A stretch of 64,000 nt of DNA, from NCBI RefSeq assembly GCF_007673235.1, contig NZ_VDZH01000003.1, forward strand, positions 1-64,000, given 5' to 3'. Source of the DNA: Curtobacterium pusillum (GTDB lineage Bacteria; Actinomycetota; Actinomycetes; Actinomycetales; Microbacteriaceae). The number at the start of each line of letters is the position of its first letter. Position 1 is the stretch's first letter. Below the pieces are notes generated by a model that had not been told where the DNA came from, ran no database searches, and saw only the letters and a list, made by a program, of their open reading frames with translations. This document shows positions 57,668 through 64,000 of this stretch, one piece after another. The position numbers were made by a program, and so were the translations under genes.

Positions 57668-58585
57668 TCAGCGGCCGCCGAGGCCGGAGGTGACGATGCC
57701 CTTGACGAGGTGCTTCTGGAGCAGGATCAGCAGGATGACGGTGGGCAGCATCGAGATCACCGACGCTGCCATCACGAGGTTCCACTCGGAGCCCTGCTGC
57801 CCGAAGAACTGCTGCAGGCCGAGCGGGATGGTGCCGTGGGCCTCGACGTCGTTCACGACGACGAGCGGCCAGAGGAACGAGTTCCAGTAGGAGATGAACG
57901 AGAACACGGCGAGCACGGCCATGGTGGGGCGGGCGAGCGGGAGCATCACCGAGAAGAACGTCCGGATCGCTCCGGCTCCGTCGACCCGGGCGGCGTCGTC
58001 GAGCTCCTGCGGCACGGTGAGGAAGAACTGCCGGATGAGGAACGCCCCGAGCGCCGTGAACGCCCACGGGATGATGAGCGCCTGGAACGTGTCGACCCAG
58101 CCGAAGCCCTGCATCATCACGTACATCGGGATGACGAGGACGTCCTGCGGGATCATCAGCGTGACGAGGAACAGCAGGAACACGGTGTTCCGTCCACGCC
58201 AGCGCAGCCGGGAGAACGCGTACCCGGAGAGCACGGCCACGGCGACGTTGATCGCGGTCCCGACCGCCGCCACGAACACGCCGTTGAGGATGAACCGCGC
58301 GAACGGCAGGTAGGTGAACGCCTGCACGTAGTTGTCCCACTCGAGCGAGCGGCCCCAGAGCGTCGGCGGGGTGGTGAACACCTGGTCGGCGGGCTTGAGG
58401 CTCGTCGCCACCATGTAGATGAGCGGCGAGACGAACAGCAGCGCGACGAGGCAGAGCAGGGCGTACCCGATCGCGTGCCGCACCCGTCCGGGTCGTGGTG
58501 CGGACTTCGTCCTGGCCACGGCGCGCGGGTTGACCGTCCGGTTCGACGTCGTGGCGCCGAGGCGACCGCGGACTGCTTCACTCAT
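57668..58585 (-). CDS. CUT1 sugar ABC permease (MalG type)
   Basis: The 305-aa permease has six membrane spans and the EAA loop QELDDAARVDGAGAIRTFFSVMLPLARPTMAVLAVFSF. It partners with the upstream MalF-type permease, overlapping it by 8 bp. No ATPase gene is in the locus, so the transporter probably uses a shared MsmX/MsiK-type ATPase. Confidence 0.92.
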   Translation of the reverse strand: MSEAVRGRLGATTSNRTVNPRAVARTKSAPRPGRVRHAIGYALLCLVALLFVSPLIYMVATSLKPADQVFTTPPTLWGRSLEWDNYVQAFTYLPFARFILNGVFVAAVGTAINVAVAVLSGYAFSRLRWRGRNTVFLLFLVTLMIPQDVLVIPMYVMMQGFGWVDTFQALIIPWAFTALGAFLIRQFFLTVPQELDDAARVDGAGAIRTFFSVMLPLARPTMAVLAVFSFISYWNSFLWPLVVVNDVEAHGTIPLGLQQFFGQQGSEWNLVMAASVISMLPTVILLILLQKHLVKGIVTSGLGGR

Positions 58586-59555
58586 AGTGCACCCACCGCT
58601 TCTGGCCGAGGAACTGGATGGCCGTGATCCCGAGGATGATCACGAACAGCACCCAGGCGCCGGCCGATGCCAGCCCGAGCTGCTGGTTCTGGAAGCCGGT
58701 GTTGTAGATGTACTGCACGAGGGTCTCCGTCGCGGTGCCCGGCCCGCCCTTCGTCAGGACGAACGGTTGGACGAACACCTGGAACGAGGTGATCAGCGTC
58801 ATCATCGTCGCGAAGAAGACCGACGGCGAGATGAGCGGGAACTTGATGGCCCAGAACGTCTGCCAGGCGTTCGCTCCGTCGAGCTGCGAGGCCTCGATCT
58901 GGTTCTCCGGCACGGCGTCGAGCGCCGCCGAGAAGATCAGCATGTTGTAGCCGAAGCCCTGCCACACGCTCATCGCGACGATGGCGAGCATCGCCCAGTG
59001 CTCGTCGGCGAGGAAGTTCGGCGCGTGCACGCCGACGGTGGACTGCAGGGATGCGTCGATCGCGCCACCGGGCTGGTAGAGCATCCGCCACACCACGACG
59101 TTCGCGACGATCGGCGTGATGGTCGGGATGAAGAACAGGACGCGGAAGACGTGCCGGCCGGCGATCCGCGGCGTCAGCCAGGCGGCGAGCCCGAGCGACA
59201 CGACGAGGTTGAGGGGCACGTACAGCACCACGAACAGCGCCGTGTTGAGCGCCACGGTCCGGAACACCGGGTCGGCGAAGAGCCGGGCGTAGTTCTCGAT
59301 GCCAGCCCAGCTGCGTTCGCCGAGCATCGGCCAGTTCATGAAGCTCACGACGAGGGACGCGACGATCGGGAACGCGGTGAAGACGACGAGGCCGATCGAG
59401 TGCGGCGCGGCGAAGGCGGCGCCCCACCAGGAGCGCCGTCCGAGCGCGCTCGTGTCCTCGCCGCCCTTCCGCCGTGGGGTGGCGGTCCCGACCGCGACCG
59501 CGGTCGCGACCGCGGGGACGGCCGCTTCGGCCGGTGGGTCCTGGATGGTGGTCAT
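58578..59555 (-). CDS. CUT1 sugar ABC permease (MalF type)
   Basis: The 325-aa permease has a cytoplasmic N-terminus of about 45 residues, six membrane spans and the EAA loop NQIEASQLDGANAWQTFWAIKFPLISPSVFFATM. The ATG at 59555 is the start; the longer frame runs into the intercistronic hairpin. Forms the membrane core with the MalG-type partner. Confidence 0.92.
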   Translation of the reverse strand: MTTIQDPPAEAAVPAVATAVAVGTATPRRKGGEDTSALGRRSWWGAAFAAPHSIGLVVFTAFPIVASLVVSFMNWPMLGERSWAGIENYARLFADPVFRTVALNTALFVVLYVPLNLVVSLGLAAWLTPRIAGRHVFRVLFFIPTITPIVANVVVWRMLYQPGGAIDASLQSTVGVHAPNFLADEHWAMLAIVAMSVWQGFGYNMLIFSAALDAVPENQIEASQLDGANAWQTFWAIKFPLISPSVFFATMMTLITSFQVFVQPFVLTKGGPGTATETLVQYIYNTGFQNQQLGLASAGAWVLFVIILGITAIQFLGQKRWVHYE

Positions 59556-59601
59556 GCGACGACCTCCTCGTCGTTCGCGCGGTCCTGAACAGGGGATGGA
59601 T

Positions 59602-59645
59602 CGGACTGGAGGCCCGTGGCGGGGCCGCAACGGGCCTCCAGTCCG
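59602..59645 (-). promoter_or_regulatory. intercistronic hairpin between binding protein and permease
   Basis: Perfect 16-bp stem CGGACTGGAGGCCCGT/ACGGGCCTCCAGTCCG with a 12-base loop, in the 107-bp gap between the sugar-binding protein and permease genes. A stem here, as after malE in E. coli, usually stabilises the upstream message and lowers permease expression. It belongs to the CTGGAGGC motif group. Confidence 0.7.
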
Positions 59646-59662
59646 CTCACTGGTTCAGCTGG

Positions 59663-60900
59663 TCACTGCGTGCCGAGCTGGCCCGCGATGGAGGACATGG
59701 ACTCCTTGCCGGAGGTCTGCCCGTTCACCGCCTGCAGCGCGTACTGCGTGAACAGCTGCGAGAGCTGGTCGCTCTGCTTGTTCCCGAGGAGCGGCGACGA
59801 CTTCGCCAGTCCTGCCTTGAGCGCGGCCTCGGCGCCGTCGATGCCGGCGCTCGAGTACCACGCCGACTGGGCGGCGGTGCGGCCGGGGAAGGCACGTCCC
59901 GCTTCGGCGAGCGACGTCAGGACCTTCTCGCTGGTCATCGTCTGGACGGCCTTGAACGCCTGCTCCGGGTACTTGCACTGCTTCGAGATGCCGAAGCCCG
60001 AGCCGGCCGCGAAGGTCGACGGACCGGACGTCCCGGCGGGGAGCGTCGTGACGCCGAGGTCGAACTGCACCTTGGCCTTCTGGCTGATGAGCGACCACGG
60101 ACCGTCGGTGTACATCGCGACCTTGCCGGCGGCGAAGTCGTTGCCGGGGGTCGACGAGTCCGACGACGCCTGCGTGGCGTACCCCTTCTCGACGAGCGAG
60201 GCGAGCCAGTCGAGGCCGTCCGCGAACTTCGCGTTCGTCGCGTCGAGCTTGCCGCTGGAGGTGATCACCCGGCCACCGTTGTAGCCGTAGACCAGCGACT
60301 CGAGGTTGAGGTCTCCGACGGTCGAGCCGAACATCGTGATGCCCTTGGCCTTCAGCGCGGCCCCGGCAGCCTCGAAGTCGTCGACGGTCCAGCCGGGCTT
60401 CGGCTCGGCCACGCCTGCCTTCTCGAAGACGTCCTTGTTGTAGAACATCATGATGGGCCCGGTGTCGTAGGGCAGTCCGTAGAGCTTCCCGTCGACTTCA
60501 TGCCGTCGAGCGCGGTGCTGTCGAACGCGGACAGGTCGGTGCCGTCCTTCTCTGCGAGGTCGTCGAGCGGCAACAGCGACGACGTGTAGTTCGCGGCGCG
60601 GAGGGACTGCATGCTCACGACGCACTGGGCACCGCCGGCACTCAACTGCGTGCTGAGCTTCGTGAAGTAGTTCTCGAACGGCGCGCCCTGGATCGTCAGG
60701 GTGATGCCGTCCTCGCTCTTCACGGTGTCGGCGACCTTCTGCCAGGCTGCCTTGTCCTCCTTCCCGGCGATCCACATGGACCAGGTCAGGGCGTCCTTCG
60801 ACTGGCTCCCGCCGGCACTGCTGCCGGAGGAACAGCCGGTGAGCACGAGGGCCGCGGCAGCTGCCGCCGCGAGCCCGGCGAACATCCGTCGTCGTTGCAT
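59663..60900 (-). pseudogene. sugar-binding lipoprotein of fucoside ABC transporter, frameshifted
   Basis: CUT1 solute-binding protein, about 412 aa if repaired. The N-terminal part (from ATG 60900: MQRRRMFAGLAAAAAAALVL, lipobox LTGC, then DALTWSMWIAGKEDK) runs in one frame to LDGMK. The rest (VDGKLYGLPYDTGPIMMFYNKD... to 59663) is in another frame. The break is at 60496: ATGAAGTCGAC lacks one G compared with ATGAAGGTCGAC, which would restore the protein. A real one-base deletion would kill the transporter; a sequencing error is equally possible because all the operon around it looks intact. Confidence 0.85.
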
Positions 60901-60950
60901 CGGAGTCTCCACTTCGTCGTGGTGATCGGGTGAGGGTGGGGGTGTGTTGG

Positions 60951-62285
60951 TCAGGCGACGCGGACCGCGTCGGGGATCGACTCGGTCGAACCGGCCCAGA
61001 CCGGGCCGTCCGGGTACGAGTACGTGGCGAGGGAGTCGGCGAGCATCTCGGTCCCGGCGCCGGGGGCGGTCGGGGGCCAGTAGTGCCCGTCGTGCACGTC
61101 GACCGGGGTCACGAAGTGCTCGTGCAGGTGGTCGACGTACTCGATGCAGCGGGTGTCGAGGTCGCCGGTGAGGGCGACCGCGTCGAACATCGACAGGTGC
61201 TGGACGGCCTCGCACAGGCCGACCCCGCCGGCGTGCGGGCAGACCCGGACGCCGTGCTTCGCCGCGAGGAGCAGGATCGCGAGGTTCTCGTTCACGCCGG
61301 CGACCCGGGTCGCGTCGATCTGCAGGACCGACATCGAGTGGGCCTGGATGAGCTGCTTCGCGATCACCCGGTTCGCCATGTGCTCCCCGGTCGCCACCGG
61401 GATCGGGGCGATGCGGCGGGCGATCTCGGCGTGCGCGAGGACGTCGTCGGGACTCGTCGGTTCCTCGACCCAGGCGACGTCGAACTGCTCGAGCCGCTCG
61501 ATCCAGGCCACTGCTTCGTCGACGTCCCACCGCTGGTTGGCGTCGATCGCGATCCGGATGTCCGGGCCGACCGTGGCGCGGGCGATCGCCATCCGTCGGA
61601 CGTCCTCGTCGACGTCGCCGCCGACCTTGAGCTTGATCTGGGCGAAGCCCTCGTCGACGGCCTCGCGGCAGAGGCGGGCGAGCTTCTCGTCGTCGTAGCC
61701 GAGCCACCCCGGAGTGGTCGTGTACGCCGGGTACCCGGTCTGCTCCAACCGCCGACGGCGTTCGGCGCGGCGGGGTTCGGCCGCGCGGAACAGCTCGAGC
61801 GCCTCGGCCGGGGTGATGGCGTCGGAGAGGTACCGGAAGTCCACCAGGTCGACGAGCTCCTCGGGGCTCAGGTCCGAGAGGAGTGCCCACAGCGGCTGCC
61901 CGGCGCGCTTCGCCCTGAGGTCCCAGAGGGCGTTCACCACGGCGCCGATCGCCATGTGCATGACGCCCTTCTCCGGGCCGAGCCAGCGGAGCTGCGAGTC
62001 GTGCACGAGGGTGCGCCACGTGCCGCCCATGTCGGCGAGGACCGCTTCGGCGTCGGCACCCACGACGTGCTCGCGGAGGGCTGCGATCGCCGCTTCCTGC
62101 ACCTCGTTGCCGCGGCCGATGGTGAAGACGAACGCTGCGCCGACGTGGCCGTCGAGGGCGTCGGTGGTGATCTCGACGTAGGCGGCGGAGTAGTCGGGTG
62201 CCGGGTTCATCGCGTCGGACCCGTCGTGTTCCCGCGAGGTCGGGAACCGGACGTCGCGCACGCGCAGACCGGTGATGCGGCTCAT
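60951..62285 (-). CDS. L-fuconate dehydratase (enolase superfamily)
   Basis: The 444-aa protein matches FucD-type dehydratases. It has the KxK base motif IKLKVGG, metal ligands in [14 protein letters not shown] (Asp), [10 protein letters not shown] (Glu) and ATGEHM (Glu), and the His base in [15 protein letters not shown]. It dehydrates L-fuconate to 2-keto-3-deoxy-L-fuconate. First gene of the minus-strand operon; the ATG at 62285 follows GCAGGAGACACG. Confidence 0.92.
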   Translation of the reverse strand: MSRITGLRVRDVRFPTSREHDGSDAMNPAPDYSAAYVEITTDALDGHVGAAFVFTIGRGNEVQEAAIAALREHVVGADAEAVLADMGGTWRTLVHDSQLRWLGPEKGVMHMAIGAVVNALWDLRAKRAGQPLWALLSDLSPEELVDLVDFRYLSDAITPAEALELFRAAEPRRAERRRRLEQTGYPAYTTTPGWLGYDDEKLARLCREAVDEGFAQIKLKVGGDVDEDVRRMAIARATVGPDIRIAIDANQRWDVDEAVAWIERLEQFDVAWVEEPTSPDDVLAHAEIARRIAPIPVATGEHMANRVIAKQLIQAHSMSVLQIDATRVAGVNENLAILLLAAKHGVRVCPHAGGVGLCEAVQHLSMFDAVALTGDLDTRCIEYVDHLHEHFVTPVDVHDGHYWPPTAPGAGTEMLADSLATYSYPDGPVWAGSTESIPDAVRVA

Positions 62286-62327
62286 CGTGTCTCCTGCCCG
62301 TCCGGTCTTCGTCGACCGAACGAGGCA

Positions 62328-62356
62328 ATCGAAACATCCGATGTATCTGCTGTCAA
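62328..62356 (-). promoter_or_regulatory. fucose operon promoter with operator, site A
   Basis: Minus strand: TTGACA (62351-62356), 17-base spacer, TTCGAT (62328-62333). The perfect palindrome ACATCCGATGT (62334-62344) fills the -10 side of the spacer, where a bound regulator would block RNA polymerase. The surrounding 60 bases are AT-rich for this genome. Confidence 0.7.
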
Positions 62357-62441
62357 GAGCGAATTTTGTCGCGTTCTGGTCACAAGCGGCCCTGAGTGAC
62401 CCGATGACTGCGGGCCTCGTGTCCCAGTTCGGGTTGGTACC

Positions 62442-62633
62442 GTTCCGCGCGTAGGAGGCTGTTCCGCGCGTACGAGGCTGTTCCGCGCGTACGAGGCTGT
62501 TCCGCGCATGGGAGGCAGGAAAGCCCTGCCCCCTACGCGCGATTCCGCTTTCCAGGTCGGCCGCGATTGGTCGGAACGCACCAACGGCCTGGAGGCACGG
62601 TGCGGGTCGGACCCGCACCGCGCCTCCAGGCCG
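62442..62633. repeat. composite intergenic repeat, copy 2
   Basis: Four tandem 19-bp units (62442-62517, GTTCCGCGCGTACGAGGCT type) are followed by the invariant GCGATTCCGCTTTCCAGG (62539-62556). Then comes GGTCGGAACGC, and a 24-bp palindrome with one mismatch carrying CTGGAGGCACGGTGCG (62585-62633). The parts and their order match 51015-51182. With the promoter, it accounts for most of the 62286-62674 spacer. Confidence 0.85.
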
Positions 62634-62674
62634 TGCTCGCGGTGCGCCGGGGGCGTCCCCGCGCGTCGCGTTGG

Positions 62675-63277
62675 TCAGGCGGCGGCGAGCCGCCCCATCT
62701 CGGCGACCACCTCACGGAGGCGGTCGGCCAGCTCGTCGCGTGACGCGACCGTGAACCGGTGCGCCGCCTCGATGACGGCGGCCATCACGAGCGTGACGGC
62801 GGTCCGTGCCGAGTCGGCGTCGGTGCGTTCGGCGGCGACCTCGACGACGGCGAGCCGCGCCTCGGCCATCCACTGCAGCATCGTCGGCACCATCTCCGGC
62901 CGTGCCTGCACGAGAGCCTTCATGCGGCGACGGTCCTCGGGGAGGTTCACCGTCTGCGCGACGAGCTCGCAGAGGTCGGACACGAGCGGGCCCGACGTCG
63001 CGAGGAAGGCCTCGCGAGCCGCGGCGGGGATCGTCGTCGTCGGGAGCCCGAGCGCGGCGTGGCCCTTCGACGGGAAGTAGTTGAAGAACGTCCGCGGCGA
63101 GACCCCGGCGGCGGCGCAGATCTCCTCGACCGTGACGCCGGCGAGTCCACGGTCCGTGACGAGGTCGATCGCCGCGTGGTGGATCGCCGCCCGGGTCTGC
63201 TGCTTCTTGCGCTCCCGCAGGCCGCTGTCAGCGGCGCTGCGTGCGTCGGCGCTGCGTGGTGCTTCGGTGGTGGTCAC
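62675..63277 (-). CDS. TetR-family regulator
   Basis: The 200-aa repressor has the helix-turn-helix [49 protein letters not shown] and a helical ligand domain. The GTG at 63277 (VTTTEAPRS) is the likely start. It lies downstream of, and in the same direction as, the MFS exporter gene, so it may control that exporter despite the terminator between them. Confidence 0.88.
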   Translation of the reverse strand: MTTTEAPRSADARSAADSGLRERKKQQTRAAIHHAAIDLVTDRGLAGVTVEEICAAAGVSPRTFFNYFPSKGHAALGLPTTTIPAAAREAFLATSGPLVSDLCELVAQTVNLPEDRRRMKALVQARPEMVPTMLQWMAEARLAVVEVAAERTDADSARTAVTLVMAAVIEAAHRFTVASRDELADRLREVVAEMGRLAAA

Positions 63278-63298
63278 GTGCTGCTCCTGGTGCGGATC

Positions 63299-63329
63299 GG
63301 GGCCTCCCACCTGTGCGGTGGGAGGCCCC
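63299..63329 (-). terminator. terminator after MFS exporter
   Basis: Perfect 13-bp stem GGGGCCTCCCACC/GGTGGGAGGCCCC with loop TGTGC, eight bases after the exporter stop and 21 bases upstream of the TetR GTG. Confidence 0.8.
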
Positions 63330-63336
63330 GAGCGGC

Positions 63337-64000
63337 CTAGTCGTCCGACGAACCGCGCTGGACGGCGATCGAACCGGTGACGGGCGCCGTGGGCGAGCCC
63401 ATGGTGTCCGCGGCCTTGACCGCCTGGACCTCGAGGTCGTCCGCCGTGCGGTCGCTGTCCGCCTGCTCCTGCAGTGCCGAGCTCTTGCGGAGCGGCGGCG
63501 CCTTGAAGAACCAGCTGAGGACGAACGCCAGCAGGATGACCGCGAAGCCGACCCAGTAGACCGTGACGGCCGACGTGTTGAAGCCGGTCATGAACGGCCG
63601 CGTCAGCGCCGAGTCCGCACCGTTGAGGTAGGACGTGTCGCTCGTCTCGCTGCTCGAGGAGCCCTTGTCGCCGGCGCCCTTGTCGATCTGCTTCGACAGG
63701 GTCGGTGCGAGGTCCTCCACCCAGTACGTGCGCTGGGCCGAGTCGGACCAGTCGACGACGAGCTTGCCGTCCTGCACGCTGGCGTGCGCCTTGTCGGCGG
63801 CGGCGTTGAGGGCCTGCTGCTGGACCGCCTCGGGAGCACCAGCCGTGGCCTGCGTCACCTGCGCGGTCGCGGCGTCGAGGCCGGACTGCACCTGCTGCTT
63901 GATCGGCGTGACGATCGGGTTCCAGATCTGGTCCATGACGCCCTGGTTCGCCTTGGCGCTGGCGACCGTCGGGTTGAGCGCGGCGTCGAGTGCGCCGGTC
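63337..64000 (-). CDS. MFS multidrug exporter, C-terminal part (5' end outside window)
   Basis: The frame is open to the right edge, so the gene continues beyond the window; an internal ATG at 63936 is not the start. The visible 220 residues hold a long hydrophilic Ala/Gln-rich, partly coiled-coil segment, a Ser/Gly-rich stretch ([14 protein letters not shown]), one last membrane helix ([22 protein letters not shown]) and a cytoplasmic tail. This matches actinobacterial DHA2-type exporters with a large external loop before the final helix; the assignment rests on layout, not catalytic motifs. Confidence 0.65.
   Translation of the reverse strand, partial: TGALDAALNPTVASAKANQGVMDQIWNPIVTPIKQQVQSGLDAATAQVTQATAGAPEAVQQQALNAAADKAHASVQDGKLVVDWSDSAQRTYWVEDLAPTLSKQIDKGAGDKGSSSSETSDTSYLNGADSALTRPFMTGFNTSAVTVYWVGFAVILLAFVLSWFFKAPPLRKSSALQEQADSDRTADDLEVQAVKAADTMGSPTAPVTGSIAVQRGSSDD

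Noticed and set aside
51246-62285. Locus as L-rhamnose catabolism
   Set aside because: Lactonase and mutarotase alone could fit rhamnose, but the GH29 fucosidase and FucD-type dehydratase favour fucose; no rhamnosidase is present.
62442-62517. Tandem 19-mers considered as a CRISPR array
   Set aside because: Units are directly abutting with no spacers, only 3-4 copies, and no cas genes nearby.

Overview
The window is high-GC actinobacterial chromosome. Gene content points to Microbacteriaceae, with Curtobacterium or a close relative the best guess; this is inference from gene order and protein style, not a database match. Coding density is high, GTG starts and 1-4 bp stop/start overlaps are common, and several genes look leaderless. 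No prophage, insertion sequence or CRISPR array is visible.

Left third (1-16.9 kb, minus strand): the first 13 bases are the 5' end of a 16S rRNA that leaves the window to the left. It is preceded by a long AT-rich leader and two tandem promoters. Upstream lies the conserved block infC-rpmI-rplT-tsnR-like-pheST-argCJBDF-argGH-mpg-tyrS. The order resembles Mycobacterium tuberculosis, but argR is not in its usual place between argF and argG. infC appears to start with AUU.

Middle (17-50.7 kb): a mosaic of short units. These include a maltokinase, a MaoC-like hydratase, a GH2 glycosidase behind a LacI-type operator, a PIG-V-like glycosyltransferase and a Tat lipoprotein with a TIG and an amidase_6 domain. 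They also include tRNA-Ala(CGC), galU, 5-formyl-THF cyclo-ligase, mscL, a CDP-alcohol phosphatidyltransferase, oxidoreductases, a TetR/MFS efflux pair with two operators, an amino-acid ABC transporter and a Tat-exported beta-helix protein. Two loci stand out. One is a large DUF4011-helicase-Vsr-type nuclease protein whose catalytic motifs look degenerate. The other is an amidohydrolase coupled to an unusual S-adenosylhomocysteine-hydrolase homologue.

Right part (51.2-62.3 kb): a nearly complete L-fucose/fucoside utilisation locus. The plus strand carries L-fuconolactonase, a 2,4-diketo-3-deoxy-L-fuconate hydrolase (FAH family), a 2-keto-3-deoxy-L-fuconate dehydrogenase (SDR) and a FadR-type regulator. 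The facing minus-strand operon carries L-fuconate dehydratase, a sugar-binding protein, two CUT1 permeases, GH29 alpha-L-fucosidase, a mutarotase and an L-fucose dehydrogenase. Together they would import fucosides, release fucose in the cytoplasm and oxidise it to pyruvate plus lactate. A shared near-palindrome (ACATMGGATG) lies before three of the transcription units. The sugar-binding protein gene carries an apparent one-base deletion. A TetR gene and the 3' end of an MFS exporter close the window.

Across the window, intergenic DNA is full of repeated palindromes: a two-copy composite repeat built on tandem 19-mers, a three-copy terminator-like palindrome at convergent gene pairs, a two-copy 63-bp element, and a dispersed motif CTGGAGGCRCGG found in both spacers and genes.
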